Positions 11,627 to 24,821 are shown, counted from the stretch's first letter. The stretch is 64,000 nt of DNA from Gracilariopsis chorda (GCA_003194525.1 NBIV01000191.1:90912-154911); one strand, 5' to 3'. Made by a program: numbers and translations. Notes: generated from the letters alone by a model not told the origin.

Positions 11627-13505
11627 CTAAGCTGGAGGAAGGTCATTTTCTGCGTTATGTTCTAAGGTGATCCGCATTTATTTAAGTCAACCATTTACGG
11701 CGCAGGAGCACGTACGAAGGTTTGGTCAACGAACCTTTTATCAGTGAATGTATGCTCTTGATTACGCTATGAATAGACCAGTGGTTGAACATCGTCATCC
11801 CAGTCCAGTTTCTGCTCTGAAACGTAGTGAATTAAACTCCTGACGAAAGTTCTGTTAAAATGCCTGTCGCTGCCATTGGTTGGACGATCGTACGGTATGG
11901 TGAGGAGATATTGTCGAACTAAAGGCAAGTGGACATTCTCAAACCATTTAGAGATAACATGAGAGCCCATTTTTGTAAAAAAGAGTAGAGCAAAAGTTCA
12001 TGGGGATAAATACAATGAACCAGGAAAGCCATAGCGGCTTCTTAAGCGGTTGTCAACTTGAGTTGCATTACTCGCGTAAACTTAGTAAACCGGTCAGTAA
12101 TAACCAATATAAATCAGTTACCATAAGTACACTTCGAGAATGGCCGTTGGGAGATCCATCTGTTTGAACTCCAAAGGCGCGGTTGCTGGGAACAACTCTT
12201 TAATTTCACTTGTTTTAATGCTCTTTTCCCTCGAATTTTCGCGCGTGCCGCTAGTTCTTGCTATTTTCGTTACTTTATTGGCCATCAGAGGCCAGTAAAT
12301 ATATCGCTTCAGGGTGTGATACGTTTTACTACCAAGATGGCCAGCTAATCTAGGGTACTGAGCGAGATCTGGCAGGAGTGCCTGCAAGCCTTTGAGAGCT
12401 ACCCGCTTTTTCGCCACATGAAATGGTGGTCTTTGACATAATATGCCTCTGCAGTCACTATCATACAGTGACCCCGGTACCTACTTACTCTCCTACGTGG
12501 ACGCAATATTAGTCCTTCTTCTGGGCCTAGAGAAATTCTTCAAGTGGTATCGGCGTAAGATCCAAGCTTTCCGAATAGGTCATATGAACACACAACGGTG
12601 GATCTTCCAGGTCTACAGTTCATACGATCGCTGCGCAATGTCCGTTGGTCCATTCAGCCACTCTCAATTCAGCCACTGGTGGTTCCTCCCCCGCATCTTG
12701 AATGTCCTGTAGTCCATCCCAGATAGTGTGAATCTCGTCATTTAGCGGGGTTTGGTCGGTAATTTTGGTTGGGATGCGGAAAGCGCATCTGTGGCCTTAT
12801 ATTTCAGCACTGGCATGAAGTTTACTTCGTAATGAAATTTGGAAAGGCGTGGTCTCCATCTGGAAAGGCAAGAAGACGAGACCTTCATTTTCATTAGCCG
12901 TAGGGGGGTGTGGTAGTATAATCTAATGGTAAACCCAGTTTGTTACAAATGTGTACGAAGGTCGAGCACTCACCGCAAAATGGGCAAAACTTCTTCTCGG
13001 TTGTGCTATAGTTTCTTTCGGCCTTCGTTATGGACCTACTCCAGTAACCAATTGGGTAGTATTACTTGAGAAACTCCTGCTCTTGTAGACGAGCACAGCT
13101 CAACTGGGTTGCAGATGAGGCTGTATCTGATATACACTGCTTATTGGCCTTGGACTGTAAGGCCAGGAGACTAACCAAATGGTCCTTGATATTATGGTAG
13201 GCTTCGTACTGGTTGTCCATGAGGTCATCAAACTCCAATGGTGATACTTTCTTCAGCATCTCGCTCAAAGAAGCTGCTCTCCTCGCAAATCCATGTCAAA
13301 ACCTACGATAAACAATACAAATGCCAGACATATAGAGAAATTCCATATAAGTCGTAGGATTTTGCGCTCCCCGTATGACCTTACTTATAGCAAAAGAGTG
13401 CACGGAGGGCTGGGAAAGAAACACTTCTTCAATTTCAATTTGACCACCACCCGTTGAAATAACCTAAGGAATGCGCTCGCAGGTGTGATTGGTTCTGTCA
13501 AAGAC
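11627..13505 (-). mobile_element. Element E, 3' half (RNase H and integrase), left of nested D
   Basis: This minus-strand Ty3/gypsy sequence continues, across the nested element D, from the reverse transcriptase at 24822 onwards. The junction is exact: the 5-bp AAGAC at 13501-13505 is repeated at 24817-24821, and removing D plus one copy restores a collinear alignment with the RT of element B. The remaining 3' part of E and its 3' LTR are outside the window, beyond F. Confidence 0.8.
11700..13500 (-). pseudogene. RNase H and integrase of element E, degenerate
   Basis: The RNase H start is recognisable at about 13062-13268 (block DTASSATQLSCARLQEQE). The integrase zinc-binding region is at about 12290-12420 (RLAGHLGSKTYHTLKRYIYW), with the cysteine pair lost. 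Part of the core is at 12118-12200 (FPATAPLEFKQMDL). The third catalytic region is at 11767-11970 (RHFNRTFVRSLIHYVSEQK, DWDDD). Stops and frameshifts separate the blocks. The residues differ more from A and B than C does, so E belongs to a separate family. Confidence 0.75.
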
Positions 13506-14421
13506 TGTGGAGCAACGGGAATGCCAAATATCCGCGCTGATGCGACTCATAAGAGTATGAAATGGTCGACGCATCGGCTCTTCAGTTATATGAGTTGTAC
13601 CCTAGTGGAGTGGTACCATTTGCATTGATATACTGTGTATGGATTCACCTAGAAAGGTATGAAGCTCGACCTGATGTGAAATTGGTTCGACGCGTGTGCG
13701 AGTGTAATACAGCGCCATGCTGTGATGTCATATTCAGTTGTGGTTGACCGCTTGGGGTTCCTGACACTGGACTTGCCACGTGAGAGAACCTCATGAGGTG
13801 TGCAATATTTTAGTTATTTTCTAAAATTTATTTCTGTAGTGTACCTACTTAAGTGACCGCAATCTCGTCTTCACGAGCGCTAAGTAAAGTCAACCCGAGT
13901 CTTCGGTTACACATAAGTGTTCAGTTTGACCTGAAAAATCCGGCTCTGGGTTTTATTGCCCTTTCAGCGTGTACAACTTCATCTGGAGGGTCACCGCAAT
14001 CGGTTTGTACTATCTACCCGCTCGATACGACTACAGATATACTGTGTTCGCTAGTTATGGTGTGACTTCTATTTTCTCTGTGATACAGATATAGAACCTG
14101 TATTGGGTACTTGTTTGTTCTTTCTTGTTGCTTTTGCACCCACCGTCGGGTCTGTTCCAGCTGTCCGTACAACCCGTCGGGTGGTTCCGTTCTGTCTTCG
14201 GATAGCCCCCTTTTCTTGGTTTACACTGGTCCACCGTACGCGGGGTTCCACCGTTTACCAGTTTTTACCGTTCCTCTTTATCTCCGTGGTATTTCAGAAC
14301 TACCGTCGGTCTTACAACCGACAACTGGATAGACGGAGGGCTCAACCGCTGAGCTTACTTCGCAAGAAGGCAGGGACTCAGACATCTTTGAGTGTCACCC
14401 ACTCCCTGGTTTTGCACTGCA
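13506..14421 (+). repeat. 5' LTR of element D
   Basis: This 916-bp block begins TGTGGAGCAACGGG and ends TTTTGCACTGCA. It is collinear with 23904-24816, with moderate divergence and small indels. The 3' third contains the conserved block GGAGGGCTCAACCGCT followed by CTTCGCAAGAAGG, which has a counterpart in the A/B LTRs (GGAGGGCTCTACC ... CACCTCGTGAGAGG). The LTRs of the two families are therefore distantly related. Confidence 0.85.
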
Positions 14422-14423
14422 AG

Positions 14424-14444
14424 TGATCTCCCGACTTAGAACGG
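14424..14444 (+). promoter_or_regulatory. Primer-binding site of element D
   Basis: TGATCTCCCGACTTAGAA lies two bases after the 5' LTR. It is a near copy of the site in element B (TGGTCTCCCGACCTAGAA), so both probably prime from the same tRNA 3' end. Confidence 0.65.
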
Positions 14445-14699
14445 TTCAACCTAGATTGGTTGTTTCTAGCTGATACCATTTCTGGTTTGTTTCCTGGGAG
14501 GAAGACTCAAGTGGAAAGTGAAGAACTGGTTATCAGCTAGACCATCGTATCGTGGTCAAGGGACCTTGGTTTAGGTTTGCTTTGTTTTTTGTTTGTATGT
14601 TCCACTCTGCAGATATCTCGTGATCGAGCACTCTTCTGTATCCTGAGTGGATTTGTGGGCTAATTGAAAAATGCCATAACACTCTAAGGGTTCTCACGC

Positions 14700-16725
14700 A
14701 GGTTCTTCATGCGGTGCTCCGCGTGCCGCACAGCGTTCGATTGGTTCTGCTGCAGAGAATTAACCAGCTGATGAGCTCGCTCGGGATAATCAAGGAGCAC
14801 CCTCTGTTGCTTCGGGTCCGCGAGAAGTCGCCGTGGTTAAGCAACCTGTGGTTGAGACACTGTTTCCGGTTGTTCAGGGTCGCAACGTTGCAACGGAATT
14901 AGCTCGGTTTGAGTTCCGTTTTGACATTGTCACTTCGGCGCGTGTGGAACGCTTGCGGAGTACTACCAAGCTACGTGGTAGGGTTGACGAAGCACGAGTT
15001 CGGGATGTCTCTTCCGATTTACGTCTATTGAGACAGGACGTGAATTCCAATTTGGAACATCTTGGTACACCCGAATCGGTTATGAAGGGTTATCAGGTAT
15101 TTTACGAAGACGTTCGTGAAACAGTAACTAGAATACACTCTAGTTTGGATATTATCGAAGAAACAATCATTATGGATGAAGATGTAGACGCACGTATTCC
15201 CGACGAGCATGCCTCGGTTGGTTCCATTCACCGTCCGGTTAAACGAAGTCATCGTAAGTCCAAGAAGTAATTTCGCATCCATTCGCATTCGTCAGGTTCT
15301 GATTCTGATAGCCGTTCGAGTGGTTCCTTGTCGGACTCATCGGTTTCCAATTTTAATTATGGACGATCTCGAGCGTCACGCTCAAAGGCTACATACCTTA
15401 CTCAAATAATTATTCGCTCTCGAGGGAAAGGGTGCCACCTAGGATTCAAAGAGTTAAAACCTACGAACTCACTTTACAGGAAGCTGTTATCGTATCGATA
15501 TTATTGGCTTAACGATTCATAGAATGATCGATCATCACGGGGAACTGGAAAATTCAAGGACTGTATCAAAAGAATAAGTATCTCCTTACAGAAGCAGTGC
15601 TCTGGCGAAGACCCAATCTTGGTTCTTGTCTTCCTTGCCAAGCTCGTTCAGGAGGCTGATATACTCGAAATGAGTGAAGCACAAGCGTACGTTGCTTTCC
15701 CGTGCTTTCTAACCGGTATGGCTGAAGATCAGTTTACATCCTTACGTGGATCTTCCCGTGCCTCGGAGGTTAGGGTAACCTGTTGACCAAAAGCGGCTCA
15801 ATACCTACTTAGGTCTTAAGAAACTGGTAATCCCATACACGACGCGATTCTCGGTTTGCGCAATACAAGCCAGAAGCCTGGAGAGACCGAAATGGTTTAT
15901 TCAGAACGCTTGAATGAGGCGTTTCACCGTTTTGGGAACGTGTGCTCCGCTCAGGAACGCTGCAAAAAGTTTGTTGATGGTCTTGACGCTTCTACTAGAG
16001 CTCTGGTTGCTTGCCATCGCGAAGAGAAACGGGAAGGTACCTACCTTGAATTGGTTCATTATGCCCAAGCCGAGGGAGATACCCATCTTCCTCGACATCC
16101 GTCGAAAATTTGATCGTCAAGAGCTCTTTATGTTGAAGGATGATCGTCTTCATCGCTACTGCGTGATAGAACCGCAATCCGTGATAATCATAACATCCAT
16201 TTTGCAGGAAGTGACCCAGACTCGTTGGGAACTACGGATCTCCCGTTAACATCGAATCCGATCGTGGATGAAGACCCCACGTGTTACGGAAATGTTAGAG
16301 TTTCGCCAGCTCCTTTCGCATTTGCAAACAACGGTACAAGTCACACCCGTCCGGGTTGGAAGAACACTGCACCACGCCAGGTTCACAATCGTTCATCCGA
16401 TGCTTCAGCTCCGCCCATATGTCAAATTTGCTACCTTCACGGTCATATCGCAGCGAATTGCGATTTCCCCGCGAAGGATGGGTTGAAGATAATCGCTCAG
16501 TACGAAGCCCTCACACCTGAGGAGAAAACTCGCGTTAGGAGTAATTCGTATGAACAACAGAAGTTTTTGCAAGCATACCTGCACCAGGTGTCAACAGAGA
16601 ATGCTGTTCGTGGACCTAATCTTGCTAACCTGGTGGAGAGGGTTGTACAGACGATTGGGATTCGTCAAGAATCCATCGAAGTGGATGCTTCACCGAAGTC
16701 GATGCAATCCGTTTCGAAAAACTAG
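14700..16725 (+). pseudogene. gag of element D, degenerate
   Basis: Several frames together match the gag of B. The N-terminal part has a coiled-coil-like segment at 14833-15270 (RDVSSDLRLLRQDVNSNLEHL). The capsid-like region follows at about 15600-16110 (KPGETEMVYSERLNEAFHRF, KKFVDGLDASTRALVACHRE). A CCHC zinc knuckle follows near 16420 (CQICYLHGHIAANC, spacing C-x2-C-x4-H-x4-C), then YEALTPEEK, also shared with A and B. The ORF ends at 16725 with an AAAAAC-TAG context like the gag ends of A and B, the suspected frameshift site. Internal stops make it a pseudogene. Confidence 0.8.
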
Positions 16726-16729
16726 TTTC

Positions 16730-19700
16730 GGGAGGTTCCTCTTCAGGAGCGGCGTCTTTGGAGCCTAAGCTGAAGATGCCCTAGGCGGAACAGCTTCGCT
16801 CCCCAGCTTCTAAAATCCTTACACGGATGATGGCAGCCACAGACGCTGATTCAGACCAATTATTGTTTCTAGGTCAACCGTGGGTATGTTCCCTTATTTT
16901 CGTATCTTGGATACAGTTTTGGTTATGACCAAGAGAAAGTACAGCTTTTATGCCAACCTTAGCCTTCATAACCACATAACCAGTTCATGGTTCGACAGTT
17001 CTCTGTTATTGACACCGGAGCTGTCCCCAATCAAATCCATACGGATTTGATACCACCGACACTTCACGGTAACATCCGCTTCAGACCCTCAAAGGATATC
17101 GCTGACGCGAACAATAAACCGTTGAAGACGTCTGCGTATATATCTCTTGTCGTGAGATTAGGAACCTGTTTGGTATAACTTGATTTCGTTGTATGCGAGA
17201 AGTTCGCTGCACCGGTAATCCTCGGGTTTGACTTTTGTGATTGCTTCGTCGATGCTATGCGCCTTTGGGCGAAATCAGTTGAAATTGAAGATGGATCGAC
17301 AGTACCGACTACACGGAAAGCGTTGAAATGTGCTACGCGCAAGCGCGTTTAGATACCTGCCACACATGAGGTTACCGATATGAATCCAGCTTCCACGAAG
17401 CTTTGTACTTGCAAGTCTATTGCAATAACGCCGGAGTCCTAAACCTGGGTGTCAGTTGTTACCAAACAACATTGTGTGCACGTGGTTCAACCGTTATCAT
17501 CACTTTAAGATGATCGTCAACTCACTTTAGCGAATAGTTTTGTCTCGTTTGAGCCCTACAAACCTTTTCAGGTCTTGGTTGCTAACTTTGGCAAAACCAC
17601 GTAGTGGTTAGTCAATAACCAAGTACCGGATTCAGTTGTTTTGCATCTGGTAGCAATTGTTCTGACGAGAATACCTGGTGCTCAAGTTCTTGAAATCGAA
17701 GAACCCAAGAAGGGACAGGGCTGTGCTGAAGCCGAAATCGCACCTGCGAAGACCGAGCACTCGGAGTCAGCACGACTGGAACCCATGAAGGCTATTGCAT
17801 TACCCCCTGATTATGAACACAAAGAACCTTTCGAAGAGTTGGAAAACTTGGATTTAAGTCATATCCCTGGGACACATCGCAAAAGATTGCGAGGAAGGCT
17901 ACGTGAGTTCAAATCCATGTGGGATAGCACCCTCGGAAAAATAGGGATAACGGAACACCGTAATGATCTCCTTCCAGATAAAAAGCCAATTGCTCAACAC
18001 CCATATGAGACAGATCCGAAGGCTTGGGAAGAAGAGAAATCTGAAATCAAGAAAATGCTACGCGCTGGCGTTATAGAGCCCGCTCAGTCAGCAAGGGCTT
18101 CACCAGTCGTATTGATTCCGAAACCTGATAATTCGTGGAGGTTCTGTATTCATTACCGACTTCTCAATGCGGTTACAGTAAACGACGTCTATCCAATCCT
18201 TTGGATGGATGAATACGTCGACTCACTTGGAAGTGCTATGCGGTTCACGGCGTTGGACGCCAACTGGGACTACTGGCAAATTCCTATCCAAGAGGATGAT
18301 AGTGATGAAACTGCATTTGTGTGACACCAAGGATTGTTTCGGTTTAAAAGTATGCCGTTCTGACTTACTAACGCACACATAACGTTTCAACGCGCTATTG
18401 ATATATTGTTAAGTAGAAAAACTGCTTGGTATACCTGGAAGATACTATCGTGTTTTTCGACAATGTGGATGATCACTTAACTCACTTAGGCGACGTTATG
18501 CGTGTACTGCCTGATGCAGGAATCACTCTTACGTTGAAGAAACGCAAGTCCTTTACATATTCTGTGAAATAACTTGGACATATCATTCGTTCAGGCCATC
18601 TCTCTGTCGATGAAACTCGAGTTCTATCGCTTAAACATGCAAAGCATCCGGTCGCACAGACGAAACTGAGATCCTTTCTTGGATTATGTAACGCATATTG
18701 ACGTTTCGTACCCGGTTTTTCGGAAGCCGAAGGTCCCCTTAACAGGCTTTTTACCAAGGGAAAATCAGTGAACTTGGTAACTTTTGGTGAGGCAGAATGT
18801 ACTGCTTTCTACACGCTATTGGATGCTGTTACATCACCACCAATCTTGGGTCTTCCCAAAGTTGGGTTTCCCGACGAATTAGACACTGATGCCATTGATA
18901 ACCAGGTTTGTTGTGCGTTTTTCTTGATCTCAGAAGAAAGTGAGAGGAATCACATCTGATATTGGTCACGAAGTCTTAACTTACAAGAACGTAATTACTT
19001 GGATTCTGAGAAAAAGTGCCTTGCCATTGTATGGGCAATGACAACGCTCTGACCGTATCTTATGGGTACGCAATTTAGAGTGTACAAAGCTCATGCGTGC
19101 CTACCTTGGCTCTTGTAGATTACCAAAGCTTCTGGCCGCTTGATTCGTTGGCTTTTAAGCTTATCGGAGTTCGATTTTGATATCCTATACAAGAAACGAT
19201 GCTCCAGTTCTCACGCGGATGCGTTCCACCAATTGGGAACCAATGCAGAAGCAGAAGCTGCAGACCTGCAAATACCATGCTTTATGGTGGAAGACTTGTG
19301 CGGAAGTGCTGAAATCCTTTCCGATGATGTATGTGACGACATACTTGCCACCGAAATTTCAGAACCACTGGCTGGTTCATTTGCACCTATTCCTCCAGAG
19401 GAGATGATCCGTGAACCACGATTGGAGTTGTTCTGTACACAGATTCGAGCACGCCTTAATGTCGGAGATCGCATACCATTTGTGGTGAATACCTGGGTTA
19501 GATTGGTTGAATCCACACCACAGATCGTGTTATCGCACTCATTGCAACAGCGAGTCTTACATATTACTCACTATGTGAAGTTGGGAGGTCACCCTGGGGG
19601 TCGAACAGTTAACTTCTAACTTGTTCCAGGATGTATGTCGAATCATAAAGATTAAGAACGTGTTCATGACCACGTATCACATCCAAAGCAGTGGGAAAAT

Positions 19701-21700
19701 AGAACGAATCAATCGTAAAATGCTTAACGCATTAAGATCCTATGTGGCGGATCACCCCAAAGAGTGAGATTTATACACCGATGCTATCACGTATGCATAC
19801 AACACCCAGGTTCATGGGGTTACTTCGTTATCACCTTTTGAACTCGTCTTGTCACTTATTCCACCCCCGGTGGCCATCGAAGCACAACCTACGCTCTCGA
19901 AGTACCCCTATATAGGTTTATACCATGAATCATGGAAACGGTGGCTAAAGAAGATAGTACCGATCGCTTGGGAAGCGAAGGCAAAAGCTCAAGACTCGTA
20001 CAAGCTTAATTTCGATAGCAAGATTCGTACACCTCTTCCGAAGGTTGCTACAAATGATTATATATTAGTACGAAAGAAGTATTACAATCCTGAAAAGGAA
20101 CGTCGCCATAAGCCTGTCTACAATTTTGAATGTACCCTATCGAGTGGTATCTACTGATGAAAACACAGTTGTGTTGGACATTAATAATGAACATCAATGG
20201 GTATTACGCGATTGAGTCACCCACGCTCCTAATCCTGACATGGAAATGGTAATGGCACCTGGGACACTTTCAGGGTATCCCAATCGGATGGACCGCAGAT
20301 CACGGAGGCTACATCTTTCTGTCCTGCGATTCTTCCTACAACGGATCGCGATTTAGCCGATCCACCATCGCAATCAGATTCTCAACCCACTAGGTCCTCT
20401 GGTACACAACTGAACCCTCCGCAAATACTCACTAGAGTAACACCCCCGCCTGGGATTCTCTGGGAACCCTCAGCGCCGGCTAAAGATAGGAAGAGTGGCA
20501 CTGAAATCGCTGTCGATACACCGCCTTCACTGGGAAATCCGCTCTCTGGATGTCCCCGCAACGCTGCGTTAACTCTAGAGGGAGAAATGCCCATGAAGAA
20601 CCCGAGCTAGAGAAGCTACGTCTTAACTCGAAGAGAGTAACGTCAGTAATGAACTGAAGTCCCCATTACGGGAAGATACTGCAAGTAACACTAGTACTGT
20701 GGTAAAACCGTCCGTTTCAAAATATAAGGATAATAGCTCTCGCGAAGTTGTGAAACGCACCAAGAAGACGGTTTCTGCAGACCCACATGGGTGCTCTTAG
20801 GGCTATTCCAACCTGGTTTGGTCAATCTCGTAGTCTTCAGAAGAACGAAGCTCCGTGAATTTAATGAAGTCAATTATGAAACTTTTGCGCACAGCAACGC
20901 AGTCACGGCGCACACAATTGTGTTCAATTCCACCATTGATGGTATGACTTGGCTGTGTGCATGTACGGAGAACCGGATTACAATGCCACGATATGTTGAC
21001 GCTTGTGCACCACGCCCTGTGGTGACCGTTCGTAAACGCAACCTTAGTTGGTGACACGCAGTAATCTTTTGGCTATCGTGGACTTGACTGAAACCAATCA
21101 GATTGTGGAAAATGCACTGCGTTCGGTGAACCGACGGCCTGGTGCAGTGAGTGCAGCTTTTGCGCTTTTCCGTCGCAACGGTACATCTGCATGCATAAGC
21201 AGAGCATGTCGAATCTCCGATGCTACCGTGGAGAGGGTATACGCGCGTGACAAACGTTCGCTAGGTTGTTGTACTCGTGAGAGTAAGTAAGTTCAACTGA
21301 GTTTTAAGTACCACCGTTTGGACGTCGTAGACTTGAGCTAGTGTATCGTCGTTGCGACGAGATACGAAGAAGTCGTGAAGCTTTCGTTGCTCATAAGAAG
21401 GCCTAGAACCGCCCCTGACGGCTCTCTGATCTTGATATTGAGTGTCTGAAGTAAACCAGCCCGCGGTACGCGTCATGGAGATAGATAACACTGGAGTGTA
21501 TTCACTGGAGTTCGTTCTGGAACGCATGGTAAGTTATGAAACTCGTAAGGAATTACTGCGTTACCTCATAAAATGGGATGGATACCCACCCAAAGAGGAT
21601 ACATTGGAACCCATAGGGCACCTCTTAAAGTCTAATATCATATCTTATCACCGTAGGAACGGGTCAGCTCTCGTATCCACTTTGGATAACGCGCACGTTG
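16730..21700 (+). pseudogene. pol of element D, degenerate, integrase core deleted
   Basis: The protease active site is intact as DTG at 17011-17019 (FSVIDTGAVPN). RT palm blocks are at 17641-18324 (SWRFCIHYRLLNAVTVNDVYPI, FTALDANWDYWQI). The YLDD region near 18430 is destroyed. RNase H follows at about 18770-19210. Integrase begins with GGHPGGR at about 19590 but jumps near 19606 to the equivalent of the QFVSKFFQDV region. About 365 bp that hold the cysteine pair and the first two catalytic acids are missing. The integrase tail and GPF-like linker follow to 20160. The chromodomain is at 21500-21700 (FVLERMVSYE ... YLIKWDGYPPKEDTLEPIGHLL). Numerous stops are present. Confidence 0.85.
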
Positions 21701-22022
21701 GATGCCCCTCCACGGTGAGATCGCACGGAACGTGGATGGGACCGCAATGAAGATAGCGGAGGTACTCGAGGAGAGTAAGAAGTTGAGAACTCTGATAGGG
21801 GTAAAGGTTCCAGGACCATTTCCTTTACTTACAGAACTAACAGTTTCACCAAATTGACGGTTTATGAAGACAAGCATCATGTATATGAAGTACACGAAGA
21901 AGAAGTGTGAAGAAGAATATCGAGAAGTTCGAGAAGCAAGAAAAAGAAGTATGAAGTTAACACAGGGTGTTTATTCTGTGTTCAGAAGATCTATTACTAG
22001 GTGATTAGGTACTGCGAGGTTG

Positions 22023-23770
22023 TTACACTCTCGATGGGGGACCGGCACCACCCTGGCTTGACGCCCTTGGCGTATGTTGCGCAGCAAAAGCTAGCAGTTG
22101 ACCCACGTCATTCGTACCAGGCGGATCTGGGATAACTAGGGTCAACAGGTTCGCTCGCAAAGCTGCCACTTCTGCAGATATCGCAAATGGCAGTGGAGAA
22201 CTCTGCTGAGTTCCCAGATTCCAACTGGGAGGTGCTGTGTATCCTGTACCGGATGATTCGGCTACGCCACTAGCCGAGGGGTTCACATCTGCCATGGCGT
22301 CGGCGCCGCCACGGTCGTTTGCTTCATCATCCAACATCGGATCCTCTACGTCAACCAGAGCTTGTTAATCATCACTGAATACAAACCCTGTAGGGTGACC
22401 CTCGCTAATCACGCGAGGAGCATTGCTTATAAATAGCACTGGAGTGCGTGACGTCTTGCACCCTTCCCATGGGTCGTAATAGATGAAGTTACCCGCTTCT
22501 TGGTGACAAAGACCGAGTGAATGGTCATGTGGAGATTTCGTACCCTTCGCGCGATCACCTTATGGCAGGGTGTTCTGACTCGTCTGGTACATCACATCCA
22601 GGATGTAGTACACTTCAGCAACGTTCTCTTCGGAACCAAGAACCGTGTGGAGACTCAGTGCTCTCATAACCTGTCGCAGGTATGGAGGGAGAAACGAAAC
22701 TCTACAGTGGTCGTACGCCTCCCAGAGGTTGAATACCGGAACGCAGGCCGCTCATTCAGCGAGTATTAGGGACCAGTACCCGGACCTCGGATTCAGGAGC
22801 ATCCGTGAAGCGATGTATGTTAAGCACGGAGGAAGTACCGGAAAACACCCGTTGGGTACTTTGACACGAGACCAACAACTTGGTAAGGGCACGAAGCGAT
22901 CGTCAAAAGACTGTGGCAGATATCGCTCTGTTTTGATGTTCACGTAAAGAATCAGGTAATCATGACGGGATCGCACTTTCCTTTCGAATCGGATGTAACT
23001 CATGAACCTGTCGAGTACCACGGCTTGCCGTATATACCTGAGCCCCGCACGCAGTAACGGTAGTGTCTAACACATCATATTGGCTTCGATACGAAAGAGA
23101 CTCCTGTTGAAATCTGCCGGATCGACCGTGGCGAGTCTGTCTCCGTAGGACATCTCACCGTACGTTCGGTACCTTGTAACATCGAACCCATAGCGAGCGG
23201 GTACTGGTTTCGTGTTCCATGCATGGTTCAACCGTTCGTACGCAAGTATCTTCATCTTTTTGTGAGCCTTTTCAAGGGTTTCACCTCTGTGGTCATTAAT
23301 CCGTTACAAATTTGGATCAATCGCAACGTGACATACACAATCGAGGGACTTGACGATTTAGATAAGCAGCCCACCGGGTAAAATACTGTGCGTAAGGTAT
23401 GACCCAATCAACGCATGGTTTTGAACCGCTTCGGGGTGAAACCACGGTGCCCATGAAAAGAGGAAACGATCCCATAGAGGATGAAAAACGCGGAGCATTT
23501 CCTTAGAGACCCAACCAGCAGCATTTGTAGTAGCCAGACGATGCTGAGATGCATTCCACGCAACTTCCAGTGGATCTAAGGTGGGACCCATCGCGGATTG
23601 TGGCAGAGGTGCCGTAGAAAACCCACACAGTTGGGGTGCACTTGACGGAGGAGGTTAGGAACGACCAGCGGAGCTGGCAGAACCCCGAAGATGGTTGGAT
23701 GCATAACCAGTGAGCATTGTTTGAGGAGTCGGAATGTGATACTCAAAAGTATTGCTAGACGCTTCAGACA
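22023..23770 (-). pseudogene. Antisense ORF (aORF) of element D, degenerate
   Basis: On the strand opposite to gag-pol, between the chromodomain and the 3' LTR, frames collinear with the aORF of B can be read. A start ATG is at 23770. Then SWAPWFHPEAVQNHALIG and LPGGLL lie within 23358-23591, and the block FDVTRYRTYGEMSYGD within 23067-23255. LPPCLTYIASRMLLNPRSGYWS lies within 22752-23021, NFIYYDPWEG and GHPTGFVFSDD in about 22380-22500, and an acidic/Ala-rich tail ends at 22023. The length (1.75 kb) is close to the 1.80 kb in B. A few stops and frameshifts interrupt it. I recognise no domain. Confidence 0.75.
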
Positions 23771-23903
23771 TCGAGTGTGAATCCCCTTGTTTGCGAGGAA
23801 GTGGAACATTGAAAGAACTCACTGTGTGTAAATTATTTGAACATTTCGCCGCCTGGGGCTTCCGCTGAGTAGACGCGGAAACCCTTGGCTAAAGAGGGGG
23901 AGA

Positions 23904-24816
23904 TTTGGAGCAATGAGAATGCGTAATATCCGCGCGCATGGGACTCATAAGAGTACGAGGTGGTCACTGCATTGGCTCTACCGTTATATTTTTGTACTCC
24001 GGAGGAGTGGTACAATTTGGATTGGTTTAATGTGTATGGATTAACCTAGAAAGATATACAACTTGACCTGATATGAACTTGGATGGAGGCGTATGCACGT
24101 TTACTACCCCACCATGCTGTGATGTCATATTTAGTTGTGGTTGACCCCTCGGGGTTCCTGACACTTGAGTAGCCACGTGTGTGGACCTCATGAGGTTTGC
24201 ACTATTTTAGTTATTTTCTACAATTTATTTCTGTAGTTTACATACTTAAGTGACCGCGATATCGCCTTCACAAGCGCTAAGGAAAGTCAACCAGAGTCTT
24301 CGGTTACACATAAGTGTTCAGTTTGACCTGAAGAATCCGGCTCTGGGTTTTATTGCCTTTTCAGCGTGTACAACTCCATCTGGAGGGTCCTCGCAATCTG
24401 TTTGTACGATCTACCCCCTCGGTACGGCTACAGATATAGTGTGTTCACTAATTGTAGTGTGACTTCTATTTTCTCTGTGTTACGGATATAGACCCTGTAT
24501 TTGGTATTCTTTTGTTGTTTCTTGTTGCTTTTGCACCCACCGTCGGGTCTGTTCCGGCTGTCCGCACGACCCGTCGGGTGGTTCCGTTCTGTCTTTGGAT
24601 AGCCCCCTTTTTTGGGTTGGTACTGGTCCACCGTACGCGTGTTACGACGTTTCCCGGGTTTACCGTTCCTCTCTATCTCCGTCGTATTTCCGAAATACTG
24701 TCGCTCTTACACCCGACACCTGGATAGACGGAGGGCTCAACCGCTAAGTTTACCTCGCAAGAGGGAAGGGACTCGGACATCTTTGAGTGTCACCCATTTC
24801 CAGGTTTTGAACTACA
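23904..24816 (+). repeat. 3' LTR of element D
   Basis: This 913-bp block is collinear with the 5' LTR at 13506-14421. It begins TTTGGAGCAATG (first G lost) right after a purine-rich stretch AAAGAGGGGGAGA at 23891-23903 that fits a polypurine tract. It ends TTTTGAACTACA, followed by the AAGAC target duplication. Confidence 0.85.
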
Positions 24817-24821
24817 AAGAC

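Larger units (their letters stand above)
13506..24816 (+). mobile_element. Ty3/gypsy LTR retrotransposon D, complete outline, inactive
   Basis: This 11.3-kb plus-strand element has two related LTRs (13506-14421 and 23904-24816). It has a primer-binding site at 14424, gag, pol ending in a chromodomain, and an antisense ORF between pol and the 3' LTR. A perfect 5-bp target duplication AAGAC lies at 13501-13505 and 24817-24821. It is inserted in the reverse transcriptase of E, just after the catalytic region. It is distant from A/B/C at the DNA level but shares gene order, the zinc knuckle, the chromodomain and the antisense gene. An internal deletion near 19606 removes most of the integrase core. 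Confidence 0.9.
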
